64,000 bases of DNA from JAJYVT01 sp027339205 (GTDB lineage Bacteria > Actinomycetota > Acidimicrobiia > Acidimicrobiales > RAAP-2). Of the stretch, positions 35,601 to 43,007 are shown one piece after another. The translations under genes and the position numbers were made by a program. The stretch lies in the NCBI GenBank assembly GCA_027339205.1, contig DAHWOV010000022.1, positions 45,395 through 109,394 of the forward strand, in the 5' to 3' direction. A model generated the notes under the pieces. It searched no databases and was not told where the DNA came from. It saw only the letters and a list, made by a program, of their open reading frames with translations. Numbering within the stretch: position 1 is the first letter of the stretch; every line of letters starts with the position of its first letter.

Positions 35601-36168
35601 GGATGAGCGTCCATCGCACGTACAGGTCGTCGACCACCTGCTCGATGAGGTCCCGAGGGTCCTCGAGCAAGCCCGCCCCGGCTGCGACGTCCCCGTCGAC
35701 GCCGAGCCCGGCGAGCATGAGCTGGCAGAAGCCATGCGTCGTCGTGATCGTCGCCTCGTCGAAGGCGGTCAGCGCCGAGCCGAGTCGCCCGCGGCGCTCG
35801 GCCACCTCCTCTCGCGAGCCGGTGGCGAGGAAGCCGAGCAGCGCGTCGTCGGCGGGCGGTGGCACGCCGCTGTCGAGGCAGCGGGCGAGGCCGCTCTCCG
35901 CCGAGACGAGCCGGGCGCGCACCCGGTCACGGAGCTCGCCCGTCGCGCTGCGCGTGAACGTGACGGCGAGGACCTCGGCGATCGGGACCCCCTGGGCGAC
36001 GAAGCGGGTCACCAGGGCCGCGATCGTGAAGGTCTTCCCCGTGCCCGCGCTCGCCTCGAGGACCGTCACCCCGGGACCCGGCAGCGCGCCGCACACGTCG
36101 AACTGCTCGGGCTCAGGCGACGCGTCACCTCCGGCCGAGTGCTCGTCGTCGTGCGGAGCGGCTTTCAC
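32641..36168 (-). CDS. recB: RecBCD subunit RecB (3'-5' helicase and nuclease)
   Basis: The 1175-residue slow helicase and nuclease subunit. Walker A EASAGTGKTFT is near residues 27-37 and DEFQDTDPVQ is the Walker B. The C-terminal nuclease domain is intact, with LDLVF and CDYKTNWLG supplying the Asp and the Asp-Tyr-Lys core that cut DNA and help load RecA. The GTG at 36168 overlaps the recC stop (GTGA). The linker around residues 860-910 is Gly/Pro/Glu-rich, which agrees with the flexible tether expected between helicase and nuclease domains. Acts in double-strand break repair and defence against linear foreign DNA. Confidence 0.93.
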   Translation of the reverse strand: MKAAPHDDEHSAGGDASPEPEQFDVCGALPGPGVTVLEASAGTGKTFTIAALVTRFVAQGVPIAEVLAVTFTRSATGELRDRVRARLVSAESGLARCLDSGVPPPADDALLGFLATGSREEVAERRGRLGSALTAFDEATITTTHGFCQLMLAGLGVDGDVAAGAGLLEDPRDLIEQVVDDLYVRWTLIHGTAPSFGRAQAVEIARAAVTNPDTPLVAEPEGSPAALRRRLAEGVRREVERRLLESNLLTFDDLLVRLKATLCDPHRGATASARLRGRYSVVLVDEFQDTDPVQWDVVRTAFGTGETVLVLIGDPKQAIYAFRGADVYSYLDAARLAGRRFTLGENWRSDADLLAALDALLDPVRLGHPEIPFRPVRAARSHEQPGLRGAPVDEPLRVRLVPAKESGLPTTSLGDVRKDAAVQFIAGDVAADVVRLLESRAELVSYDLDGAARGTRRLVPGDVAVLVRTNRQAGIVKDALRALDVPAVVSGSESVLTTPAAHDWLALLEATEQPSSRARAVAVALTPFLGMSADDVAAAGELEWEELHSRLHRWGETLRQRGVASLFRTVLAGEGVPGRVLRERDGERRLTDLGHIARLLHAEASQGHHGPPALRAWLARKIGEATTGGEGAEAEERSRWIDSDADAVQILTLHRSKGLEFPVVYCPFLWDEVSSRKDRPVVFHDPQDGMRRKLDVAGQDGDDDYGRHFALQRDEERGEALRELYVAVTRARHQVTLWWIRVKDANHSPIGRLLTVRDEDGNVATSSPRMPGDAEMRRHFERIASASGGLVSVETATGGVADGSWRGWADWEVGPLDVAAFERSLDLSWRRTSYSGITAGVHGGPAVGSEPEEPGTTDEPLAGTPAEVAGGQLAGGTGAKGGALEEESAMREVPSAWADLPSGTGMGTFVHRVLEEIDFAAPDLDGEIVRGIGASRSSSPLPLGPLDAVVAALRASITTPLGPLAGGISLRAIERTDRLDEMGFELPVVGGDRPGAVGAVSTSDIGRLFEIHEPDEPKGPLRGYGERLRDPMLGTDLRGYLTGSLDLVFRTPLASGADGAPTRYLVCDYKTNWLGAADQELTCWHYRPAALDAEMQRMHYPLQAVLYMVALHRYLRWRLRGYDPEVHLGGVLYLFLRGMSGPRTPAVGGVPCGVFSWRPPTALVTDMSELFEVGS

Positions 36169-39100
36169 GACCGGTAGTCCCGCCGCTCGTAGACGACCAC
36201 CGGACCCCAGAGCCGCCGGGCGAGACGTCCGAAGCGGGAGCGCTCCTCGCCCCAGCCGGCGCCGGCCTCGTCTGCGCGCGCCGGCTCTTCGAGCACGCGG
36301 TCGATCGTCGCTGTGGCCCCGAGGACGAGCACGTGCTCCGCCTCGCTGGCTTCGCCGAATCGGGATGACCACGTCTCGGCGCACGCGGACCTGACGTCCT
36401 TGTCCCGGCTCGAAGCGTCGACATACGTCTCGGAGGTCCTGGCGTAGAGGGGGAGGGGCTCGCGCATGCCCCGGTCGTACAGGTCGACGAGCACGGCGAG
36501 GAGGGACAGCGAGAGCGCTCGTCGCTCGTCCGCGGTGTGACCCAGCGGCGGGAGCTCGGCGACCGCGATGCGAGGACGCCTCCCCGTCGTTCCGCCGGCG
36601 CGTCCGATCGTGACGCCGCTCACCTCCCGCTCGGGATGCGCCGCGCTGAGCGCCAGGAACCGGGCCCATCCACAGAGGCGGTGCTTCGGGCCGAGCTGGG
36701 AGTAGACGCAGCGCACGATGCGGTTCCGCGTGGGGCGACCGGCGCCCTCTGACGGGGCCGTCGCGTAGACATCGGGCACCGTTCCGATGAGCAAACGGCC
36801 GTCGCCGAGCCGGACGTTCACCTCGACCGAGCTCGGTACGGCGTCCGCTGTCGCGGCCTCGCGCCGGGCGAGGGTCGCGAGCGCTTGGACTGACTCCTCG
36901 ATCTCGCGCAGCTGGTCGCTCGCAAGGGCGCCGGGCGGGAGGAGGCCCCGGCCCAGCTCGGCGTCTCGTGCCTGCTCCAACGTGGCCCCGGCGAGGAGCC
37001 CGGCAAGCATGCGGTCGCCCACGCCCCAGCGCTCGAGAGGGTCGAGCTCCACCGGCAGTTCGTCCTTCACCTGGTTGTTGTCCTCGCCTCCGTACCAGCC
37101 GAGCCGCTCCCGAAGGAACGCCCGCACCGGGTGCTCCAGGAAGCGCACGAGCGAGTCGAGCTGGACGACCTGGCTGTCGAGGCGTCCGAGGCGGCGAGAC
37201 AGGAACGGCCGGCGCGCCAAGGGGGGCTGGGCGTGCGAGCGGGCGCCTGCGAGATCGACCGGGTCGAAGCTCCACGGCTCGTCTCCGGCGGGGCCACCGG
37301 CGACGAAGTTGCGCGGGTCGAAGGACTGGAGCGGGTGCTCGATGACGACGTGGTCCTGCGCCCTTGTCCGCGCCGACCCGACGGGTGCCCGAACGGTGCG
37401 GTCGACGACGTCGAGCAGCTCTGCGATCGGGACGCAGGGGGGCCGCTCCTGGTTCGTCCGCGGATCCCGGCCCTCGTAGGTGACGATCAGGTGCTCGGTC
37501 GCCGCGAGCAACGCGTCAAGCAGGAGCTGGCGGTCCTCAGACCGCGCGTCACGATCGCCGACCCGCGGGTCGGCCACGAGGAGGTCGTCGCCGTCCTGTC
37601 CGACGTGGCGCGGGAACGCGCCGTCGTCGAGGCCGAGCAGCCCGACCACCCGGTGCGGGACCGACCGCATCGGCACCAGCGTGCAGATCGTGAGGTCACC
37701 CGTGCGGAAGTTGGCCCTCGTGGGGCGCCCCCGGAGCCGGCCCTCGACAAGGGACCGGACCTCTGCGAGGTCGAGAGCCGCCGGCGAAGGCCCGGCGGCC
37801 TCCGCGCTCGCACGGGCCGCGACCGCGGAGGCCTCGACCACGTCTGAGAGCACCCAGCGGAGCTGGTCCTGCTGCCACTGCTCATGCGGATCAGCCATCG
37901 CGAGGCTTTCGACGGCCGTGGTGAGCACCGCACTCCACTCTCCGATCGTCCGGCGTCCCTGCATCCGCTCGACCGCCCCTCCCAGCCGCTCCATGAATTC
38001 GGCGAAGCGGCCGGCGAGGTCCACCGTCCCGCTCGAGACGTCGTCGAGCGGGAGCACCCCGCCGTAGAGACGGTGGTCCTCCTCGGCCATCGCCACCCCG
38101 AGCAGCAAGCGGTCGAGTCCCGCGTGCCACGTGTTGTCGTCGACACGCTCGAGACGCCACGGCGTCCGGTGGTCGGCGTCAAGCCCCCAACGGACGCCCG
38201 TCGCGACCACCCAGCGCTCGAGCTGGCCGAGCTCGTCCTCGTCGAAGCGGAAGCGGCGCGCGACCGGCTCGCGTCCGGCGAAGTCGAGCACCTCGGAGGC
38301 GGACACCCTCCCGGCGGCGAGCTCGAGGAGCTGCGCAGCCACCGAGAGCATCGGGTTGGTCTGGCGGATGGAGCGGTCGGCGAGCCGGACGCGCATCTGG
38401 GGTGGACCGGTCCCGGGCTCGACGGGGCCTTCTTGCCCGTAGCCCGTCGCGCGGCCGCTCGAGGCGAACACGGCGCTGATGAGCGGCGCGAACGAGTCGA
38501 TGTCCGGGCACATCACGATGACGTCCCTCGGTTCGAGCGTGGGGTCGCCGCTGAGCAGGTGGAGGACGGCGTCCCGCATCACTTCCACTTGGCGGAGCCG
38601 TCCGTGGCACGAGTGCACCCGGAGGCTGTCGTCGTCGGGGTGGAGCGGCGGGCGGGCATCGGCGTCGCTCGGGGAGCTGGGCGGGCCCCCGGGCCGACGG
38701 TTCGCACGAATGTCGGATTGGAGACGCTGGAGGAGCGACATCTCCGTGTCTGAAGACGTGGCAGGCGATCCCCGGTGCTCACCGCCGGCGACGCCCCGCA
38801 TCTCGAGGACGAGCTGCATCTCCCTCGAGTCACGCCCCCATGAGCGGAGCAGAGGATGAGCGGCAAGTGCGACGGTCGGGTCAGCGCTGCGTCTCAAAGG
38901 GTTGGACCCACGGTCGGCAGCTTCGACGGCGTCCCAGAGTGCGCCCGAAGGATGCAGGAGGAAGAGATGGACGTCCCTCCCCCGGCCGATCGCCTCGAGA
39001 ATGCCCAGATGACCCGCCGGCAGCCCGGTCATCCCGAACAGCGACAGGCGCGGCGGGAGATCGACCAGTGCCGGCTCTTCGGTGAGCCTCGCCGCTGCGA

Positions 39101-39731
39101 TCCCGAGGCGCTCTGCGGGGCTCGGGACGCCGATGCGGCAGCGGAGCCGGCGCCAGAGGCGGGCTTGCCAGTGGGCCTCCCACTCGGGCGTCTCCGGGTC
39201 GACCGTGCTCCCGTCGTCTTCGAGCCCTTCTTCGAGCCCTGCCGCCCAGCGTTGGACCATCTCCGGTCGGTGGACCGCGTAGCGGTCGTAGAGATCGGCG
39301 AGGTGGCGGACGGTGGCGAACCGCCGCAGCTCGTGGTCCCCGTCAGCGCCGGCGGGCGACCCCGCCCGAAGGTGCGCGACGAGCGGCGCCAGCCAGGGCG
39401 TCCCGAGGCTCGCGTCGACCACCTCGAGCAGCGGCCACACCGAGCGATCGGGGGGCCAGGGGTCGCTCTCGGCATCGAACCCGCACGCGGCCGAGGTGGC
39501 CGCTTGGACGAGCGATCCTGGGAACGGGAAGGCGATGTTGGCGCAGATCCCGTCGTTGCCGCTGGACGTCCCCAGCCTGTGCGACAACTGCTGGGTCAGC
39601 CACCGCTCCACGCCGCGCGTCGGAACCGCGACGACCTCGACGGCCATGGGGTCCTCGAAGCTGTCGAGCAGGAGGTCCCCCAGGGCTCCGGCGAGGACGT
39701 CGGCCCGCTCGGCTCGATGGACGACGATCAT
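36165..39731 (-). CDS. recC: RecBCD subunit RecC (Chi recognition)
   Basis: The 1188-residue scaffold that splits the DNA ends and reads Chi in the RecBCD complex. Family markers include the N-terminal VPTRGVERWLTQQLSHRLG, ANIAFPFPG, LSLFGMTGLP, and RVHSCHGRLRQVEVMRDAV. The ATG at 39731 is chosen because TAACCT (39739-39744) lies 7 nt upstream, consistent with a leaderless transcript; the longer frame would start inside the promoter. It is the first gene of the recC-recB-recD operon and is divergent from a small conserved gene. Confidence 0.92.
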   Translation of the reverse strand: MIVVHRAERADVLAGALGDLLLDSFEDPMAVEVVAVPTRGVERWLTQQLSHRLGTSSGNDGICANIAFPFPGSLVQAATSAACGFDAESDPWPPDRSVWPLLEVVDASLGTPWLAPLVAHLRAGSPAGADGDHELRRFATVRHLADLYDRYAVHRPEMVQRWAAGLEEGLEDDGSTVDPETPEWEAHWQARLWRRLRCRIGVPSPAERLGIAAARLTEEPALVDLPPRLSLFGMTGLPAGHLGILEAIGRGRDVHLFLLHPSGALWDAVEAADRGSNPLRRSADPTVALAAHPLLRSWGRDSREMQLVLEMRGVAGGEHRGSPATSSDTEMSLLQRLQSDIRANRRPGGPPSSPSDADARPPLHPDDDSLRVHSCHGRLRQVEVMRDAVLHLLSGDPTLEPRDVIVMCPDIDSFAPLISAVFASSGRATGYGQEGPVEPGTGPPQMRVRLADRSIRQTNPMLSVAAQLLELAAGRVSASEVLDFAGREPVARRFRFDEDELGQLERWVVATGVRWGLDADHRTPWRLERVDDNTWHAGLDRLLLGVAMAEEDHRLYGGVLPLDDVSSGTVDLAGRFAEFMERLGGAVERMQGRRTIGEWSAVLTTAVESLAMADPHEQWQQDQLRWVLSDVVEASAVAARASAEAAGPSPAALDLAEVRSLVEGRLRGRPTRANFRTGDLTICTLVPMRSVPHRVVGLLGLDDGAFPRHVGQDGDDLLVADPRVGDRDARSEDRQLLLDALLAATEHLIVTYEGRDPRTNQERPPCVPIAELLDVVDRTVRAPVGSARTRAQDHVVIEHPLQSFDPRNFVAGGPAGDEPWSFDPVDLAGARSHAQPPLARRPFLSRRLGRLDSQVVQLDSLVRFLEHPVRAFLRERLGWYGGEDNNQVKDELPVELDPLERWGVGDRMLAGLLAGATLEQARDAELGRGLLPPGALASDQLREIEESVQALATLARREAATADAVPSSVEVNVRLGDGRLLIGTVPDVYATAPSEGAGRPTRNRIVRCVYSQLGPKHRLCGWARFLALSAAHPEREVSGVTIGRAGGTTGRRPRIAVAELPPLGHTADERRALSLSLLAVLVDLYDRGMREPLPLYARTSETYVDASSRDKDVRSACAETWSSRFGEASEAEHVLVLGATATIDRVLEEPARADEAGAGWGEERSRFGRLARRLWGPVVVYERRDYRS

Positions 39732-39738
39732 CGCTCCG

Positions 39739-39785
39739 AGGTTACAAATCGGCTGGGTCAACAGGTCGAGGCCCGGCGCTAGCGT
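39739..39785. promoter_or_regulatory. Back-to-back leaderless promoters, recC and small gene
   Basis: On the minus strand TAACCT (39744 down to 39739) ends 7 nt before the recC ATG. On the plus strand TAGCGT (39780-39785) ends 7 nt before the GTG at 39793. Neither start has a ribosome-binding site, so both mRNAs are predicted to begin at or very near the start codon. Confidence 0.5.
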
Positions 39786-39792
39786 GAGAGCG

Positions 39793-40173
39793 GTGGAGCC
39801 TCCCGACCAGGCCTCCTACGAGGGGCCGCCAGCCGATCCGGACGATTGGACCGACGAGCAGTGGATCGAGTGGCTCGAGCAGACTGACGCCGCCGCCGAA
39901 GGACAAGACGTCCAACGGCCGGTCACCGCGCTCGGTCGTCTCGCCCACTCCTCTCCAGGTTCGGTTCTTGGCCAAGCCATGCTCGGGATGGCGACCGCCC
40001 TTTACGGTCGAGAGCAGAGCAAGATCGTCATCGTGGCCGAGGGCAGCTCGCAGCCCGACACGGACAAGCCCTTCGACGTCCACCTCGACCATGAGCATCC
40101 CGAGCGGTCCGTCGTCGTGTTCCGGAGCCAGAGACCGCACCGTCGTGCGGGGGAGAGCACCGCAGACCTCTAG
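39793..40173 (+). CDS. Conserved hypothetical acidic protein
   Basis: Function not recognised. The 126-residue product is acidic, with an N-terminal aromatic-acidic patch (DDWTDEQWIEWLEQTD) and a C-terminal strand-rich part KIVIVAEGSSQPDTDKPFDV followed by HLDHEHPERSVVVFR. Small proteins with a WTDEQW-like start are, to my recollection, recurrent in actinobacterial genomes, but no role is known to me. The promoter box TAGCGT lies 7 nt before the GTG. It is divergent from recC, and co-regulation is possible but unproven. Confidence 0.65.
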   Translation: MEPPDQASYEGPPADPDDWTDEQWIEWLEQTDAAAEGQDVQRPVTALGRLAHSSPGSVLGQAMLGMATALYGREQSKIVIVAEGSSQPDTDKPFDVHLDHEHPERSVVVFRSQRPHRRAGESTADL

Positions 40174-40298
40174 TAGGACGAGCGAGCGCACTGGTGCCCC
40201 CTCTCGTTCGCCATGAACGGCTCGGCCACGGCTCCTGTGAGACATGCCCCGCGCGCTCTGGGGTGCTCCCAGGTGCGGCGCCTCTTCTGCCCACCCAC

Positions 40299-40345
40299 TT
40301 GCATCACGCAACCTAGTCGAGTAGACTGACTTGCGTCATGCAAGT
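40299..40345 (+). promoter_or_regulatory. Promoter flanked by two matching palindromic operators
   Basis: A -35 TTGCAT (40299-40304), a 17-nt spacer and a -10 TAGACT (40322-40327) form a good promoter. Palindrome 1, TTGC-ATCAC-GCAA (40299-40311), covers the -35. Palindrome 2, ACTTGC-GTCAT-GCAAGT (40329-40345), covers the start site. They share the TTGC-N5-GCAA core, and their centres are 32 bp apart, close to three helical turns. This is what a repressor with two cooperating dimers would need. Confidence 0.7.
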
Positions 40346-40397
40346 CCAACAAACGGTCCAGTGAGGCCCGTTGTTAGGCCAGCAAAGGAGGGCTCTC

Positions 40398-40844
40398 GTG
40401 GGCGAGAGCGACTTCACCGTGAGCTTCGTCGTCGACCAACCCCCCGAGGCCATCTTCGAGGCCATCAACGACGTCCGAGGCTGGTGGTCAGGCAACGTCG
40501 AGGGAGAGACGAACGCGTTGGGTGACACGTTCAGCTATCGCTACGAAGACGTGCACTTCAGTAAGCAGACGATCACCGAGTTCGAGCCGGGTCGGCGTGT
40601 CGTGTGGCACGTCGAGGACGCCAGCCTGAGCTTCACGACGGAACCCGACGAATGGGTCGGATCCGACATCATGTTCGAGATCCTGCCGCGGGATGCGGCA
40701 TACGAGCTTCGCTTCACCCACGTAGGCCTGACCCCGAAGTTGGAGTGCTACGCGGGATGCTCTGGTGCCTGGACGTTCTATGTGGGCGAGTCCCTCCGTG
40801 ATCTCATCACGTCCGGCGCCGGCAAGCCCAACCCGCGCGAGTGA
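40398..40844 (+). CDS. SRPBCC/AHSA1-family protein
   Basis: A 148-residue START-like (Bet v1 fold) protein of the AHSA1 group. The family pattern is visible as SFVVDQPPEAIFEAINDVRGWWSG near the N-terminus, WHVEDASLSFTTEPDEWVGSD in the middle, and a C-terminal helix SLRDLITSGAG. Such proteins bind hydrophobic ligands and often sit beside an ArsR- or TetR-type regulator gene; no regulator is found here. The start GTG has an excellent ribosome-binding site (AAAGGAGG, 6 nt spacing), and a promoter with paired operators lies upstream. The stop overlaps the next gene (GTGA), so the two proteins are coupled. Confidence 0.88.
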   Translation: MGESDFTVSFVVDQPPEAIFEAINDVRGWWSGNVEGETNALGDTFSYRYEDVHFSKQTITEFEPGRRVVWHVEDASLSFTTEPDEWVGSDIMFEILPRDAAYELRFTHVGLTPKLECYAGCSGAWTFYVGESLRDLITSGAGKPNPRE

Positions 40845-41275
40845 CAGACGCTGAGGCGAGGCCGCCTCGCTCGCACGCCCGGCACAAGGGTCGGCACAAG
40901 GGTCGGCGCAACCCACAGGTGTCGGGCCCGCTCGCGACGCACGCATCCGACGCAGTCGAGGACACAGACGCGTGCGTGCCGCGATCGATCGCCTTCTACC
41001 GCCGCGGGCAGCGCTGGGTGGACTCGCTGCCGCTTCGAGACCAGCCGTCACTGTGGCAGCACGGCCGATTCCTTGCTGACCTCGAACGGCGCGGTCTCGC
41101 GCTCCACGCGGGACCGGTGCACAGGCTCGATGACGTCACCCGGTCGGACCTGATCGGAGTGGCGTCGTTCACGGTCGATGCCGATGCCGCCCGGCTCCTC
41201 TTGCGAGACGACCCTGCGCTGATGAGCGAACTTCTCGCGTGCGACGTGGTCGCGTGGTTCGTGACTGGCGCGTGA
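40841..41275 (+). CDS. YCII-related domain protein
   Basis: A 144-residue protein whose C-terminal about 95 residues match the YCII pattern: HGRFLADLERRGLALHAGPV, then LIGVASFTVDADAARLLLRDDP. YCII domains are small ferredoxin-like folds found alone or fused to other enzymes, mostly of unknown activity. The N-terminal 45 residues are extra and include a duplicated HKGR (12-bp repeat near 40882-40905). The GTG at 40841 overlaps the SRPBCC stop, placing both proteins under the same two-operator promoter. Confidence 0.75.
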   Translation: MTDAEARPPRSHARHKGRHKGRRNPQVSGPLATHASDAVEDTDACVPRSIAFYRRGQRWVDSLPLRDQPSLWQHGRFLADLERRGLALHAGPVHRLDDVTRSDLIGVASFTVDADAARLLLRDDPALMSELLACDVVAWFVTGA

Positions 41276-41453
41276 CCCCCTCGGGAAGGGACAGCTGCGG
41301 TCGGGTTCCTTGCGTTCGTTGTCTGCGTCAGCGGCCATTCCCCCACCGGGCGATCGAGACCGTCGTGCACGACGTGCCAGGTCGAGCACCCTTGGCCGCC
41401 AGTGACGATCGCAGCACCGCAGCGGAGGAGCGCCGTACAGTACGAGCATCGCC

Positions 41454-41921
41454 ATGTCTTGCGCTGACTGTGGATGTCTCGTGGAGGCCGGCGTGCGCGT
41501 CTCCACGTGCGACGGCCCGGGCTGCTGCTGCACGGCGCTTCCAACCAGCGACGCTCTCGAAAGGATGGCCGCGCAACTTCGCAGTGCCTTCGACGCTCGG
41601 GACATGACGACGTTCGGGGCCCTCCTGGCAGAGGATGCAGTCTGGGGAGACGACGATGCCCCCAACACGTGCCGCAGCCGTGCCGAGGTGGTGGCGACCT
41701 TCCAGCGCCTGATCACTGACGGCGTTGGCGGCGAAGTGGCAGACCTGAAGACGGGACCCGCCGGGATCCTGTGCCACCTGCACATTCATTGGCCGGAACC
41801 AGGCAGTCGCCGGGGACGCGACGAGGTCTTCCATCTCTACCGGGTGCACGATGGACGGATCGTCGAGATCCGGCCGTACGACGACCGCGAAGCAGCCGAG
41901 AACGCTCTCTCGGTCGTCTGA
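41454..41921 (+). CDS. SnoaL/NTF2-like protein with Cys-rich N-terminus
   Basis: A 155-residue protein. Residues 35-150 look like a SnoaL/NTF2-like fold (LRSAFDARDMTTFGALLAED, VVATFQRLI, FHLYRVHDGRIVEIRPYDD). The first 26 residues hold seven cysteines in the arrangement CxxCxC, then C, then CCC (Cys3, 6, 8, 19, 24, 25, 26), which looks like a small metal- or thiol-binding module fused to the fold. The ATG at 41454 is needed to include the Cys module and is preceded by TACAGT (about 41436) but no ribosome-binding site. Substrate is unknown. Confidence 0.7.
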   Translation: MSCADCGCLVEAGVRVSTCDGPGCCCTALPTSDALERMAAQLRSAFDARDMTTFGALLAEDAVWGDDDAPNTCRSRAEVVATFQRLITDGVGGEVADLKTGPAGILCHLHIHWPEPGSRRGRDEVFHLYRVHDGRIVEIRPYDDREAAENALSVV

Positions 41922-42003
41922 GCGTCACCTCGGAGGCCAGCGATCTGGTCGCGGGTGCGGTTCTCCTCCGAATCGCAACGCTCTGATGACCAGGGAGACC
42001 AAG

Positions 42004-42077
42004 CGCGCTCGGAGGGATTCGAACCCCCAACCTTCTGATCCGTAGTCAGATGCTCTAGTCCGTTGAGCTACGAGCGC
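42004..42077 (-). tRNA. tRNA-Arg (ACG)
   Basis: On the minus strand the acceptor stem GCGCTCG (42077-42071) pairs with CGAGCGC (42011-42005) and the discriminator is G. The anticodon loop CTACGGA gives anticodon ACG (42043-42041), and the T-loop is TTCGAAT. A34 must be deaminated to inosine by TadA, encoded at 8103-8552. CCA is not encoded. Confidence 0.97.
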
Positions 42078-42188
42078 ATGCTCGGGAGAGCAACCTATTT
42101 TATCCGGGCCGGGAGGACCACTCTCGCCGAGCCGCCCCGCACCGGGTGGGGGTCAGCGGGATGTTGGCAGGGACGCGCGCGACACCCG

Positions 42189-43007
42189 TCACACCCCCAA
42201 GTGGCGCTCCTCCCAGAGCTTGATCCCGCCCAGGATCCCTGCCGTGTTGTCGACCAGCGTCACCCTGCCGTCGACGTCGCCGAGCCGCTCGAGGACGACA
42301 TGCCGGGCATTGCCTCCCCCGATGAAGAGGTGGTCGAAGAAGAAGATCCCGTCGAGGTTGGCGATCGCCTTACCGACCCGCCGGTTCCACCGCTGGTCGC
42401 CGATGTCCTTGCGGGTCCGCTCGCCGAGCTGCTCGTTGTACGTCTCCCCCTTCCGGAAGGGTTGGTGCGCGATCTCCAGGTGGGGCAGGAGGGCACCGTC
42501 GAGGAAGAGCGCGGTCCCGAAGCCGGTCCCGAGCGTGAGCACGAGCTCGAGCCCCGTCCCGTTCACGACGGCAAGGCCCTGCACGTCTGCGTCGTTGGCA
42601 ACCCGCGTTGGCTTTCCGGTCATCTTCTCCAGCGCGCCCGCGAGGTCGAAGTGCTGCCAGGCCACCTGGAGCGCGGGATCGACGTCGGTCCCCGGACCGC
42701 CTTTCGTGACGAAGTGCGGGGCGCTCAGCACGATCCCGCTGCGCACCATGCCGGGAAAGCCCGCCGACACTCGGTCGGCTTCCGGCAGCTTCGCCACGAG
42801 CTTTGCGAGCTTTGTGAGCAAGCCGTGCTCGCCGGAGGGAGGCAGTGGATACGTCGTCGCCGTGCGAACACGCGGGGCGACCATGGTCCCGGACGCGTCG
42901 AGGACTGACGCCTTGAGCCCCGTGCCGCCGATGTCGATCGCGAGCGTGTGCGGCCGGTCCGAGGTCTGCGGCCGGTCCGAGGTCTGCGGAGAGTCCTCGC
43001 TCGTCAC
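42189..43007 (-). CDS. ppgK: Polyphosphate glucokinase PpgK
   Basis: A ROK-family kinase that phosphorylates glucose with polyphosphate (and usually ATP), typical of Actinobacteria. The N-terminal phosphate loop is AIDIGGTGLKASV, the catalytic Asp is in ANDADVQG, and the C-terminal FIGGGNARHV with NTAGILGG is conserved. The 272 residues from the GTG at 43007 fit the family. The GTG overlaps the stop of the VirD4-like gene (GTGA), so it may be translated from the same mRNA. The N-terminus carries two copies of QTSDRP (18-bp repeat near 42957-42992). It can feed glucose from trehalose breakdown into glycolysis. Confidence 0.92.
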   Translation of the reverse strand: MTSEDSPQTSDRPQTSDRPHTLAIDIGGTGLKASVLDASGTMVAPRVRTATTYPLPPSGEHGLLTKLAKLVAKLPEADRVSAGFPGMVRSGIVLSAPHFVTKGGPGTDVDPALQVAWQHFDLAGALEKMTGKPTRVANDADVQGLAVVNGTGLELVLTLGTGFGTALFLDGALLPHLEIAHQPFRKGETYNEQLGERTRKDIGDQRWNRRVGKAIANLDGIFFFDHLFIGGGNARHVVLERLGDVDGRVTLVDNTAGILGGIKLWEERHLGV

